From Pseudomonas endophytica (GTDB lineage Bacteria > Pseudomonadota > Gammaproteobacteria > Pseudomonadales > Pseudomonadaceae): a stretch of 35,109 nucleotides of DNA. The stretch spans positions 1 to 35,109 of the forward strand of contig NZ_LLWH01000178.1 of assembly GCF_001411475.1 (NCBI RefSeq), read 5' to 3'. Position numbers and translations under genes: made by a program. The stretch's first letter is position 1. Each line of letters begins with the position of its first letter. Of the stretch, positions 1 through 8,004 are shown piece after piece. The notes under the pieces were generated by a model. That model was not told the origin of the DNA. It was given only the letters and a program-made list of their open reading frames with translations, and did not search any database.

Positions 1-548
1 ATCGCGTAAAGGCTCCCCCGGTCCAAGCGTTCAACATCTCCTAAGTTGGCAGGCGGTGGGGTCATGCCGATGCTGGCAGGGCCATCACCCGCACCTGTAG
101 CGCCATGGCACACCGAGCATTGCTGGGCGTACAACGGCTCACCGCGAGTAGGATCGGGGGTGATGACGGGCGCTTGGCTGACCTCATAAGCAACAGCTAA
201 CGTGGCACCTAACTGACGCGCCTCACGGGCCACGCTGGCACCCTCTTCGCGCTGTTCAATGGCCGAACGCAGGGCTTCAACACCCTGCGCCAGCGCTGAG
301 CGTTCAGGACGCTCTGGCAAGTCTGCAATCAGACCCTTAAGAACGCCCAGAAACTCTAACTGCTCGTGATACTCGGTTTCATCAATGACGTGGCCGTCTT
401 CGACTGTAGGCGGATAGTCCGCACCGATGTAATCAATGAGGTGCAGCGCTTGCGAGGCGCCGTCTGGGGAATTGGCAGACACAGCAAAGCTGCACAACGC
501 AAGCACTGGCCACATTAGCCAGGGCAAAAAACGCGAGCGGGCGATCAT
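1..548 (-). CDS. Cytochrome c / FTR1-family iron permease, N-terminal part (truncated by window edge)
   Basis: This is the first 182 codons of a minus-strand gene whose 3' end lies outside the window. The start is the ATG at 546-548, with a weak GGA seven bases upstream. Residues 1-26 form a signal peptide with a hydrophobic core ending in an Ala-x-Ala-like site (VSAN), so the product is exported. After about 115 residues of helical, charged sequence a CSVCH motif appears (C-x-x-C-H, bases about 110-125), which binds heme c covalently. I infer a protein of the Pseudomonas type in which a periplasmic cytochrome c domain precedes an FTR1-like iron permease. The permease half is not visible, so only the exported c-type cytochrome is directly supported. 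It could instead be a free-standing cytochrome c. Confidence 0.75.
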   Translation of the reverse strand, partial: MIARSRFLPWLMWPVLALCSFAVSANSPDGASQALHLIDYIGADYPPTVEDGHVIDETEYHEQLEFLGVLKGLIADLPERPERSALAQGVEALRSAIEQREEGASVAREARQLGATLAVAYEVSQAPVITPDPTRGEPLYAQQCSVCHGATGAGDGPASIGMTPPPANLGDVERLDRGSLYA

Positions 549-614
549 TAATACATCCGAATGGAAATAAGAAGTAACACATTGTTCACTTCCAATGATC
601 GCGACTCAAGGTGT

Positions 615-1247
615 TTAAACGCTAGCGCGGTGCAACGTCGCTAGAAACCCTGCGGCGCCCACAAACAAACCCGCAAACGTACGGTTTAGCCGTCGTTGCT
701 GTTTAGGGGTGCGCAGCAAGCGCAGGACTTTGGACGCCAAACCGGTGTAACCGGCCATCACGATCAGATCGACGACGATCATCGTCACGCCCAAGGTCAG
801 GTATTGACTTGCCAATGGCGCACTCGGATTTACAAATTGCGGTAACACCGCAAGCATGAATACCAGTGCTTTGGGGTTGCTGACGTTAACCAAAAAGCCG
901 CGAAAGACCAGCGCCAGCGGCTTGCCGATGGGTCGTATAGCGGAGTCATCGCTGAGGTCGGCAGGCAGTGCGCGCCACTGTTTAACGGCGAGATAAACGA
1001 GGTAAGCCACACCAAACCATTTGATCGCATAGAACGCGGAAGACGAAGCAGCAAGCACCGCCCCAACACCCGCAGCGACAATCAGAATTTGCAGGGCCAA
1101 GCCCAGTTGCAGACCCAGTGCATTCCAGTAACCGCGCCAAAAACCGTATTGCAGGCCACAGGACATAGAGGCAATGGCACCCGCGCCAGGAGACAGGCTA
1201 ATGACCCAACACGCAGCAAAAAAGGCCAACCAGGTTTCCAACGACAT
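615..1247 (-). CDS. LysE/RhtB-family amino-acid exporter
   Basis: The 210-residue protein is an inner-membrane exporter of the LysE/RhtB family, which expels amino acids or related small molecules. The N terminus has the family pattern of a first membrane helix followed by an SPGAGA-like segment (residues 19-24). Hydrophobic segments follow at about 40-65, 70-88, 110-135, 145-170 and 190-205, and the total length is normal for the family. The central NVSNPKALVF stretch (about residues 122-131) is also characteristic. The ATG at 1247 has GAGGTG a few bases upstream. The substrate cannot be read from the sequence. The gene stands alone, with a REP-containing gap upstream. Confidence 0.9.
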   Translation of the reverse strand: MSLETWLAFFAACWVISLSPGAGAIASMSCGLQYGFWRGYWNALGLQLGLALQILIVAAGVGAVLAASSSAFYAIKWFGVAYLVYLAVKQWRALPADLSDDSAIRPIGKPLALVFRGFLVNVSNPKALVFMLAVLPQFVNPSAPLASQYLTLGVTMIVVDLIVMAGYTGLASKVLRLLRTPKQQRRLNRTFAGLFVGAAGFLATLHRASV

Positions 1248-1337
1248 CGCACACCTCGCACAAAAAATGTAACAAGATCTAAAGCTAAGCCGCAGGCTGA
1301 AAATTAACCACTATTTTTTGCGGACATGCCTGTGTTT

Positions 1338-1374
1338 GTAGGATCTTTAAAAGATCGCAGCTTGCGCCAGCTCC
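1338..1374. repeat. Degenerate REP element
   Basis: This segment begins GTAGGATC and ends in GATCGCAGCTTGCGCCAGCTCC. It looks like the intact REP at 1469-1531 with most of its first arm deleted and point changes in the second. It lies in the 329-bp gap between the LysE gene and the MscS gene. I see nothing else in that gap apart from the intact REP. Confidence 0.6.
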
Positions 1375-1468
1375 GCAAAGCAGAAACCTTACGAGATTGT
1401 CAGCACAGTCCCGATGTAGCGCGGAGCATGACCTGCCAGAATTGACTTCGGTGTATGAGAAACACTGT

Positions 1469-1531
1469 GTAGGAGCTGCCGCAGGCTGCGATCTTTTGAT
1501 CCTAAAGATCGCAGCCTGCGGCAGCTCCTAC
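1469..1531. repeat. REP palindrome (25-bp arms)
   Basis: A perfect inverted repeat has arms at 1469-1493 and 1507-1531 separated by 13 bases. Each arm contains GAGCTGCCGCAGGCTGCGAT or its complement, the typical Pseudomonas repetitive extragenic palindrome. It lies downstream of the minus-strand MscS gene (stop at 1577) and could fold in the mRNA 3' end. A near-identical copy is at 6521-6580. Confidence 0.9.
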
Positions 1532-1576
1532 GCAAAGAAGAAGCCGCGCGCAGGAAAAGATCAAACCGATGGCGAT

Positions 1577-2134
1577 TTACAAGTCGCTTTCGCGCCAGCG
1601 GCGTACAGAGCGCTGGAAGAACAGGCTGTTGGGTACTTGCACCATGCTGCTGCCACTGCCGATGTCTGCGGGCTCAACCAAGGTGGTGTACAGCAGGTTA
1701 ATGGCAATGACGCGGCCTTTGACCCCCGGTTTATCGAGGGTATCGAGCAGTTCCACACTGTCGCCAATGCGAAACGGGCCAACGGTAAAGATCAATACCG
1801 CGCACAACAGGTTGGACAACACGCTCCACATAGCGAAGAAGGCAATGGCTGCCACCGCCACGAACCCTGAAAGCGCAGTCCACAAGACCGTAGCCGAGAC
1901 GCCCAAGCGTTCAAGGACGATGATCACCGCACTGCCCATGATGAACCAGCGCAACCCGCCACGCAGCGGCAGTAACAACTGCGACGGGAAGGGATAACGC
2001 TCGCCTAGACGGGTCAAAAACCGCGCAACTATGCGTTGCAGGATGTAACCCGCCAGCAAGATCAGCAAAATCTGCACGCCAACCCACAGCGGCCCTATGA
2101 ACTCCGCTGGCAGAGGTAGGTTAAACGACTCCAT
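1577..2134 (-). CDS. Small MscS-family mechanosensitive channel
   Basis: This 185-residue inner-membrane protein has three hydrophobic helices, at about 15-35, 60-80 and 85-125. The third is a glycine/alanine-rich helix running into FAMWSVLSNLLCAVLIF and then a VGPFRIGDSVEL segment, the start of the MscS beta domain. It is short compared with E. coli MscS (286 residues) and has only a minimal cytoplasmic domain. The family opens under membrane tension to release solutes. The ATG at 2134 overlaps the stop codon of the upstream ABC-F gene (TGATG), so the two are probably translationally coupled. A TTG one codon earlier is a less likely start. Confidence 0.85.
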   Translation of the reverse strand: MESFNLPLPAEFIGPLWVGVQILLILLAGYILQRIVARFLTRLGERYPFPSQLLLPLRGGLRWFIMGSAVIIVLERLGVSATVLWTALSGFVAVAAIAFFAMWSVLSNLLCAVLIFTVGPFRIGDSVELLDTLDKPGVKGRVIAINLLYTTLVEPADIGSGSSMVQVPNSLFFQRSVRRWRESDL

Positions 2135-4044
2135 CAAGACAACGCTTCCAGTTCGGCTTGTAGGGTTTCAAGTAGCTCTAGGGCTTGCATCCAACGCTCT
2201 TCGAGTTGGCCTTCAAGCACTTTGAGTTTAGCCTGCTCAGCCAGTAGCTCACGTAACTCATCTTTGCGAGCTGACTCATAGACTCCGCTGTCACCGAGGC
2301 TGGCCTCGATTTTGGCGAGCTTTTCGCCAACCTTGCCCAGCTCGCCTTCGAGTTTGTCGGCTTCACGCTTGTGCGGGGCCAACTGCTGACGCAACGCTGC
2401 GGCCGCCTGACGCTGAGCCTTTTTATCGGTCTTGTCAGGGTTGACCACGGTGTTGCTGACCGGCGCGTTGCGCAGGCGGTAATCGGCCAGCCAGCGGGCG
2501 TAGTCGTCAAGGTCGCCGTCGAACTCCTGCACCTTACCGTCAGCCACCAACAAGAAATCGTCGGTGGTGCTTTTAAGCAGGTGGCGATCGTGAGACACCA
2601 CCAACACTGCCCCACTGAACTCTTGCAACGCCATGGTCAGGGCCAGACGCATTTCGAGATCAAGGTGGTTGGTCGGTTCGTCGAGCAGCAATAAATTGGG
2701 CCGTTCCCACGCAATCAGCGCGAGGGCTAGGCGGGCTTTTTCGCCGCCAGAGAAGTTCAGGACCGGCTCGTCGATGCGCGCACCACGGAAGTCGAAACCC
2801 CCTAGGAAGTCGCGCAGCACTTGCTCGCGCTCGGTCGGCGCCAAACGCTGCAAGTGCAGCAAGGGGCTGGCTTTGGAATCTAACGAGTCGAGCTGATGCT
2901 GGGCAAAGTAGCCAACCGCCAAGTTTTCGCCACGTGCTAAACGCCCGGACAGCGGCGTCAGTTCACCTGACAGATTTTTGATCAGCGTCGACTTCCCCGC
3001 ACCATTCGGGCCAAGCAAGCCGATCCGGGCGCCCGGAACCAGTTGCAGCTTGACCTTCTCAAGAATGGTTTTGTCGCCATACCCCAAGCGGGCATCAGAC
3101 AAATCGAGCAGCGGGCTAGAAAGCTTGACCGCTTCACGGAAGACGAAGTTGAACGGAGAGTCGACGTGGGCCGCGCTCAGTTCTTCCATACGCTCAAGGG
3201 CTTTGATCCGGCTCTGTGCCTGACGAGCCTTGGTCGCTTGTGCCTTGAAACGGGCGATGTAGCTTTCCATGTGCGCACGTTGCGCCTGCTGCTTCTCGTA
3301 GGCCTGCTGTTGCTGGGCCAAACGCTCGGCACGGGCACGCTCAAAGGCACTGTAACCCCCGCGATAGAGGGTAATTTTGCGCTGTTCAACGTGAGCAATG
3401 TTGTCGACTACAGCGTCGAGGAAATCCCGGTCATGGGAGATCAACAACATCGTGCCGGGGTAACCCTTGAGGAAGTCTTCGAGCCACAAAATCGCGTCGA
3501 GGTCCAAGTGGTTGGTGGGCTCATCGAGCAACAACAGGTCGGACGGGCACATCAGCGCCTGAGCCAGATTAAGACGCATCCGCCAGCCGCCAGAGAAGTC
3601 AGCCACCGGGCGGTCCATCTGCTCGTTGGTAAACCCCAACCCGGCGAGCATTTTGCGCGCCCTTGCATCGGCGGTGTAACCGTCTGCGCTGTCCAGCTCG
3701 GCATGCCAACGAGCCTGCGCGGCACCGTCTTGAGCGGCCTCAGCCTGCACCAAGTTGGCTTGAACCTCGCGCAGACGCTGGTCGCCATCGAGCACATAGT
3801 CGATCGCAATGCGATCAAGGGTGTCGATTTCTTGCCGCATGTGGGCAATCCGCCAGTCGGCTGGTAGCAGACAATCCCCGGAATCAGGCATCAACTCGCC
3901 GAGCAGCAAAGCGAACAAAGTGGATTTACCGGCGCCATTGGCGCCGACCAAACCGGCTTTGTGGCCGGCGTGCAGGGTCAGCTCGGCGTCTTCTAGCAGA
4001 CGCTGAGGGCCACGCTGTAAAGTCAGGTTCTGAAGTCGGATCAT
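2134..4044 (-). CDS. ABC-F family ATPase (YheS/Uup-like)
   Basis: The 636-residue protein has two ABC domains and no membrane segments, so it is a cytosolic ABC-F ATPase that probably acts on the ribosome rather than in transport. Domain 1 carries GANGAGKSTLF (about residue 32), FSGGWRMRL and LLLLDEPTNHLDLD. Domain 2 carries GPNGAGKSTLIK (about 345), FSGGEKARLALAL and LLLLDEPTNHLDLE. A charged linker lies between them and a coiled-coil C terminus occupies about 530-636. The ATG at 4044, giving MIRLQNLTLQRG, fits the family. An in-frame TTG at 4077 would add 11 unlikely residues. It is divergent from the TIGR02444 gene and overlaps the MscS gene downstream. The closest E. coli relative by architecture is YheS. 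Confidence 0.93.
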   Translation of the reverse strand: MIRLQNLTLQRGPQRLLEDAELTLHAGHKAGLVGANGAGKSTLFALLLGELMPDSGDCLLPADWRIAHMRQEIDTLDRIAIDYVLDGDQRLREVQANLVQAEAAQDGAAQARWHAELDSADGYTADARARKMLAGLGFTNEQMDRPVADFSGGWRMRLNLAQALMCPSDLLLLDEPTNHLDLDAILWLEDFLKGYPGTMLLISHDRDFLDAVVDNIAHVEQRKITLYRGGYSAFERARAERLAQQQQAYEKQQAQRAHMESYIARFKAQATKARQAQSRIKALERMEELSAAHVDSPFNFVFREAVKLSSPLLDLSDARLGYGDKTILEKVKLQLVPGARIGLLGPNGAGKSTLIKNLSGELTPLSGRLARGENLAVGYFAQHQLDSLDSKASPLLHLQRLAPTEREQVLRDFLGGFDFRGARIDEPVLNFSGGEKARLALALIAWERPNLLLLDEPTNHLDLEMRLALTMALQEFSGAVLVVSHDRHLLKSTTDDFLLVADGKVQEFDGDLDDYARWLADYRLRNAPVSNTVVNPDKTDKKAQRQAAAALRQQLAPHKREADKLEGELGKVGEKLAKIEASLGDSGVYESARKDELRELLAEQAKLKVLEGQLEERWMQALELLETLQAELEALS

Positions 4045-4094
4045 AATGGCGGCGGAGTCTACCAGCTTCCCTCTCAACTGGCGCGAATTGCACT

Positions 4095-4559
4095 ATGCAG
4101 ACTGATCTATGGAACTACTGTTTGAAGGTTTATGCCCTACCCGGCATTGAGCACGCCTGTTTAAGCCTGCAAAACCAAGGGCTGGATGTGTGCTTGGTGC
4201 TGTGCGCGACATGGCTGGAACAACGACGCGTGGCCTGTGACACGACGCGCTTAGAGTGCCTTAGCGGCTGCGCCGAGCCTTGGCAGCGCGACGTCATACA
4301 GCCTCTGCGCCAATTACGTACGCAATGGCGCGAAGCAGCCCTGCACGATGACGAGCTGTCAGCGTTACGCGGTCGGATCAAGGGAATGGAGTTGGAGGCT
4401 GAGCGAGCGCTAATAAACCGTTTGGAATGGGCAAGCCTTGGTTGGTTGCCCAACCAATCGCAAGGCGATTGCGATTGGTTGCAAAGGGTGGCAAGCCGTG
4501 TTGAACACCCTGATCACGACGCGCTGCAAACGCTGCGCGCCGCAATGAGTCACGCTTAA
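4095..4559 (+). CDS. TIGR02444 family protein
   Basis: This 154-residue soluble protein begins with the family pattern LWNYCLKVYALPGIEHACLS. It sits between the ABC-F gene and algP, which is its usual position in Pseudomonas. Its function is unknown. It is helical, Cys- and Trp-rich, with no signal peptide or membrane segment. Its stop overlaps the stop of the convergent algP gene (4556-4559 shared), leaving no room for a terminator between them. The 50-bp gap upstream must contain promoters for both this gene and the divergent ABC-F gene. Confidence 0.88.
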   Translation: MQTDLWNYCLKVYALPGIEHACLSLQNQGLDVCLVLCATWLEQRRVACDTTRLECLSGCAEPWQRDVIQPLRQLRTQWREAALHDDELSALRGRIKGMELEAERALINRLEWASLGWLPNQSQGDCDWLQRVASRVEHPDHDALQTLRAAMSHA

Positions 4560-5611
4560 GAAGCGCTAGTCGGATTTGCCGCCGCTGGTGTTGTTGATGC
4601 CGTTGGTGCAGCCGCTGGCTCAGACGCCGCGGCAGAGGCTGAAGCTGACGCTGCAGGCGTAGCGGCAGGTTTAGCGGCGGGCTTGGCAGCAGCAGGCTTT
4701 TTAACAGCCGGTTTGGCGGCTGGTTTCACGGCAGGCTTAGCCGCAGGTTTTGCCGCGGCAGGTTTAGCGGGCGCTTTGGCCGCAGTGGCGGCTGGCTTGG
4801 CGACGGCTGGCTTAGCAGCCGGTTTGGCCGCAGCCGTTTTTGTAGCAGCCGGTTTGGCCGTAACAGGTTTGGCTGCCGTGGTTTTAGCGGCTGGCTTAGC
4901 CGTTGACGCTGCGCGAGCTTTGGTTGTCGCAGGAGCTGACGCAGGTTTAGCAGCGGCTGGCTTGACTGCCGGCTTAGCCGCGGCGGTACGTGCTGCGGTG
5001 GGCTTGGTCGTTGTGCTTTTTACCGCTGCTGGTTTGGTTGCAGGCGCTTTAGCGGCCGGTTTTGACGCCGTGGTTTTAGCGGCAGGCTTAACGGCAGGCT
5101 TAACGCCAGCGGGTGCTTTGGCGGGCGCCTTGGCAGTCGTTTTAGCGGGCGTCTTAGCGGGAACTGGGGTTTTAGCCGCAGGTTTTTTAGCGCTGGCAGC
5201 AGGTTTGGCAGTGCGAGCAGTCAGAGCTTTACCAACCGCTTCTTTGACCCGACCAATACCTTGAGCCAGCTTTAGGCTTTCTTGAGCGTCACGCTTGAGC
5301 TGCGAGATATAAGTACGCGTTTCGGTTTGACGTTCTTTGAGCGAGTCGAGCAATTGTTCAAGCTCTTTAACAGAAGACCGAGCTTTAGCCTGAGCCTTGG
5401 ACTTGCCTGCATGGGCAGCGTCCTGAAGTTTTTCACGAGATTTGTGCAGTTTTTCCTGGGCTTTGCCACGCTGTTTTTCCAGCTTGGCGAGCAACTTCTC
5501 AGCATCAGCCAGCGCTTCAGAACAGGCGCTTTCCAAATGCTCAAGCAGGCTGCCTGAGAGTTGTTGGAGCAAGTGCAACGGCGTATTAACAGACTTCTTG
5601 TTGGCCGACAT
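4556..5611 (-). CDS. algP: AlgP histone-H1-like regulatory protein
   Basis: The 351-residue protein has two parts. Residues 1-120 are a charged coiled coil. Residues about 125-350 are low-complexity Lys-Pro-Ala-Ala repeats resembling the tail of eukaryotic histone H1. In P. aeruginosa AlgP (AlgR3) is described as a DNA-binding, histone-like protein that influences alginate gene expression. The ATG at 5611 has a strong AGGAGG six bases upstream. The repeat is long and composed of similar short units, so length variation by slippage or recombination is likely. The antisense strand is open for about 580 bases only because of this composition. It lies in the algP-algQ-algR neighbourhood, as in P. 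aeruginosa. Confidence 0.95.
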   Translation of the reverse strand: MSANKKSVNTPLHLLQQLSGSLLEHLESACSEALADAEKLLAKLEKQRGKAQEKLHKSREKLQDAAHAGKSKAQAKARSSVKELEQLLDSLKERQTETRTYISQLKRDAQESLKLAQGIGRVKEAVGKALTARTAKPAASAKKPAAKTPVPAKTPAKTTAKAPAKAPAGVKPAVKPAAKTTASKPAAKAPATKPAAVKSTTTKPTAARTAAAKPAVKPAAAKPASAPATTKARAASTAKPAAKTTAAKPVTAKPAATKTAAAKPAAKPAVAKPAATAAKAPAKPAAAKPAAKPAVKPAAKPAVKKPAAAKPAAKPAATPAASASASAAASEPAAAPTASTTPAAANPTSAS

Positions 5612-5861
5612 GGTTTACCTCCTGGCTGAAGTGAGTGCGGCTCATACTAGACCTCTGAAAGAACCGCCGCTAGGTCATCTTGACACTAACCATAGCAGTG
5701 GGTTGCATAGCACCCGCAAACTTATACCTGGCAGGTTTTCATCTGTGCATTCAAATAAATTGTGTGCTCGACTCAACGCTTATTAAAGCCTCCAATAAAT
5801 CCCCCCGAACATTCTCGCTTGCACAGGCATAATCGCTCGCACTTAAGACCGGAGAGCACTC

Positions 5862-6524
5862 ATGCCGCGTTCCTTTTTACTGACCCTGTTATGCATTGCC
5901 TGCGCAACTCATGCAGCCCCACCACAAAGCCCACAGGCCGCACAGGACTTGGCTTACAGCTTAGGTGCGAGCCTCGGTGAGCGTTTGCGCGAAGAGGTGC
6001 CGGAACTGCAACTTCAGGCATTAATCGACGGCTTACGCACCGCCTACGAAGGTAAACCGTTGGTATTGAGTGATGAACGTATCAAGAGCATCTTGGCGGC
6101 CCATCAGGCGCAAATTGAAACTGAACAGGCTCAACCACAAAGCGAAATCGTACTGACCGCCGAGCATGAATTTTTACTTAAAGAAAAACACAAAATCGGT
6201 GTTCGCGAGTTGGGTAACGGCATTCTGATGACTGAACTCAGACCCGGCTCAGGTGTAAAACCTGAGGCTCAAGGTTCAGTGTCTGTGAACTATGTTGGAC
6301 GCTTGCCTGACGGCACGATTTTCGACCAGAGTTCCCAACCACAGTGGTTTCGCCTAGACAGCGTGATCACAGGGTGGCGCCTAGCGCTGACGCAGATGCC
6401 GGCGGGCTCTAAGTGGAGGCTAGTGATACCGTCCAGCCAGGCTTATGGCGCTGAGGGCGCAGGGGATTTGATTGCGCCTTATACGCCGCTGGTGTTTGAA
6501 ATCGAGTTGCTCAATGCACGGTAG
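5862..6524 (+). CDS. Exported FKBP-type peptidyl-prolyl isomerase (Mip/FkpA-like)
   Basis: The 220-residue protein starts with a signal peptide (residues 1-19, ending THAAP), so it acts in the periplasm or outer envelope. Residues 25-100 match the helical dimerisation region of Mip/FkpA proteins (LAYSLGASLGERL). Residues 125-218 are the FKBP domain with VNYVGRLPDGTIFD, VITGW, IPSSQAYG and a C-terminal PLVFEIELL strand. These proteins catalyse proline cis-trans isomerisation during folding of exported proteins. GGAG lies about nine bases before the ATG. The stop codon is the TAG of a REP-like GTAG sequence, so a REP abuts or forms the 3' end of the gene. It is divergent from algP across a 250-bp gap. 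Confidence 0.92.
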   Translation: MPRSFLLTLLCIACATHAAPPQSPQAAQDLAYSLGASLGERLREEVPELQLQALIDGLRTAYEGKPLVLSDERIKSILAAHQAQIETEQAQPQSEIVLTAEHEFLLKEKHKIGVRELGNGILMTELRPGSGVKPEAQGSVSVNYVGRLPDGTIFDQSSQPQWFRLDSVITGWRLALTQMPAGSKWRLVIPSSQAYGAEGAGDLIAPYTPLVFEIELLNAR

Positions 6525-6580
6525 AAGCTGCCGCAGGCTGCGATCTATTAAGGTCAAAAGATCGCAGCCTGCGGCAGCTC
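6521..6580. repeat. REP palindrome at the 3' end of the FKBP gene
   Basis: A perfect inverted repeat has arms at 6526-6546 and 6559-6579. Its core is the same as the element at 1469-1531. The GTAG prefix of the element includes the TAG stop of the FKBP gene at 6522-6524. It lies between two convergent genes (FKBP on plus, algQ on minus) and may serve as their transcript-end structure. Confidence 0.9.
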
Positions 6581-6593
6581 CAAGCAGATGAGT

Positions 6594-7064
6594 TTAAGCT
6601 TGGGCGGCTTCTTTCTGTTTGTGCGCGTTGTGCAGTATTTCAATCAAGCAATCTTCAAGCTCAAAGCGCTCGTCCAGCAAGTCACCGAGTGCCCTGAACT
6701 CTTGGTCGAGTTTTTCGCAATCCGGGCGATGAGCTTTGCCGTTGCAGCGGTCGTGCAATTTCAAAGCTGCTTGGGTAATCACCTCGATTCTAGGATAGAT
6801 CTGGTCAGCCAGTTCGAGCCCGCGCTTATCATTAAAGGCTTTAGCTTCCTCGTAGAGCTGCTCATAAATTTCGAAGTGGCCAGTAGAAACGTAATCTACC
6901 AGCACTTGGCAGAACGCTTTCTGAGGTCCGCGCTTTGGGTTGCTCTGGTGTTCAATGACCGCGTCATATGCCTTTATAAGGTCATTGCGCTCGTTCAACC
7001 AACGGTCGATCAACCGATGGACACCGTTGAAGCGTTCCTGAGCACTCTTACATCTTTCGAGCAT
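6594..7064 (-). CDS. algQ: AlgQ, Rsd-family anti-sigma-70 regulator
   Basis: The 156-residue helical cytosolic protein begins MLERCKSAQERFNGVHRLID and contains WLNERNDLI and FCQVLVDYVSTGHFEIYEQL, which mark the Rsd/AlgQ family. Members bind region 4 of the housekeeping sigma factor and alter sigma use. In P. aeruginosa AlgQ (AlgR2) affects alginate, siderophore and other regulons. The start at 7064 is preceded by GGGAAGAGAG and gives the usual length. An upstream GTG at 7097 would add 11 residues without family character. It is separated from dsbB by about 175 bp and ends close to a REP. Confidence 0.93.
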   Translation of the reverse strand: MLERCKSAQERFNGVHRLIDRWLNERNDLIKAYDAVIEHQSNPKRGPQKAFCQVLVDYVSTGHFEIYEQLYEEAKAFNDKRGLELADQIYPRIEVITQAALKLHDRCNGKAHRPDCEKLDQEFRALGDLLDERFELEDCLIEILHNAHKQKEAAQA

Positions 7065-7174
7065 GATGATCTCTCTTCCCTTGTGGGCCCAGGCCACCCG
7101 ACTGAACCGGGCCTGTGTGGACCAAAACCTGCGCTAAAGCACCGGCAATGGGCGACATAACTCCAATAATGCGT

Positions 7175-7193
7175 GCGGGCAGATTATGCCCGC
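7175..7193. other. Small hairpin between dsbB and algQ
   Basis: A 7-bp perfect stem (GCGGGCA / TGCCCGC) with a 5-base loop lies downstream of dsbB and upstream of algQ, both on the minus strand. There is no T-run after it on that strand, so intrinsic termination is doubtful. It could be an mRNA fold or a protein-binding site. Confidence 0.35.
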
Positions 7194-7240
7194 CGGGCTA
7201 TGGCTTCAAGGTACGCACGAGAGAAAGTTCATACAAGCGT

Positions 7241-7780
7241 TTAATACGAAGTGCTACTTCTCGTCGCAGGACGGGGCTTTTTACCTGGTAGGAAATAGCG
7301 CACCCACTGGAACAGGCTCAGGGCCGCCAAACCTGCAAACGCCAGCATGCTCAGCTCAGGAATACTTAGATTAAAGAGGGTCCATTGGATTTGCGCACAG
7401 GCTTCGGTCCCTCGGTAGATCGAGGTAAACAACTCACTGAGTGACAGGTTATTCCACAGATGAGCCAAGTCCGGCTGACAGATCATCAACTGCTCCGCCG
7501 ATAAGCGCTGGGACAGCACTTGCTGAGTCGCACTTGCCAGACCCGCTAAGGCCAGCAGCATGGCCAAAAATGAGTAGCCCAGTACGCCGATAAAACGCGG
7601 GGCATGTACAAAGGCGATCAAATTGACGAAGCAAAAAGCCTGCAACAAATAGCGTTGCACTAGGCAGAGCAAGCAGGGAGTCAAGCCGGGCCCGTACTCA
7701 AGATACAGAGACGCCCCCAGCACCAAGGCACTGGCAAAGAAAGCCACTAGAAATATGAAACGTGAGCAGGCCAATAACAT
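7241..7780 (-). CDS. dsbB: Disulfide bond formation protein DsbB
   Basis: The 179-residue inner-membrane protein has four hydrophobic segments (about 8-27, 43-60, 64-86 and 142-165). It has the catalytic pair C36-L-L-C39 after the first helix and a second periplasmic pair at C101 and C128. DsbB reoxidises periplasmic DsbA and passes electrons to quinone. The ATG at 7780 is preceded by GGA nine bases upstream. Pseudomonas genomes often carry two dsbB paralogs. The one in this position, between algQ and hemY, is called DsbB2 or DsbH in P. aeruginosa, and the second copy is not in this window. The C-terminal 20 residues are basic and probably cytoplasmic. Confidence 0.93.
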   Translation of the reverse strand: MLLACSRFIFLVAFFASALVLGASLYLEYGPGLTPCLLCLVQRYLLQAFCFVNLIAFVHAPRFIGVLGYSFLAMLLALAGLASATQQVLSQRLSAEQLMICQPDLAHLWNNLSLSELFTSIYRGTEACAQIQWTLFNLSIPELSMLAFAGLAALSLFQWVRYFLPGKKPRPATRSSTSY

Positions 7781-7951
7781 GGCTTTTCCGTAACAAAGTA
7801 GACAGGCGGTTACGGTAGAGGAAAGCCATGAACCCTTTCAAGGCCAGCCAGTACGGATGCTTCCGTAAGCTTGTAGGGAATCACCAACAGCTAGCGAGAG
7901 GCTTTAGACCAAACCGCGTAAGAAATTTCATCGCACACCAAAAAGGGTACT

Positions 7952-7991
7952 CAGCACTGTGAAAACGACTGGTGCAGCCTCCACAGTGCTG
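7952..7991 (-). terminator. Inverted repeat downstream of hemY, possible terminator
   Basis: Ten-base perfect arms (CAGCACTGTG at 7952-7961 and CACAGTGCTG at 7982-7991) flank a 20-base loop, 13 bases past the hemY stop. On the minus strand a short T-run (CCCTTTTT) follows a few bases after the stem. It is well placed to end the hemCDXY transcript, but the long loop and the offset T-run make it a weak intrinsic terminator. Confidence 0.5.
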
Positions 7992-8004
7992 TTGATGCAA
8001 CGCT

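Noticed and set aside
3043..3867. A 274-codon plus-strand frame opposite the ABC-F gene
   Set aside because: It is a shadow of a well-conserved ABC-F coding sequence, with no ribosome site or recognisable domain.
4683..5264. A 193-codon plus-strand open frame rich in Ala, Gly and Leu
   Set aside because: It is the antisense of the algP KPAA repeat, and its openness follows from that composition.
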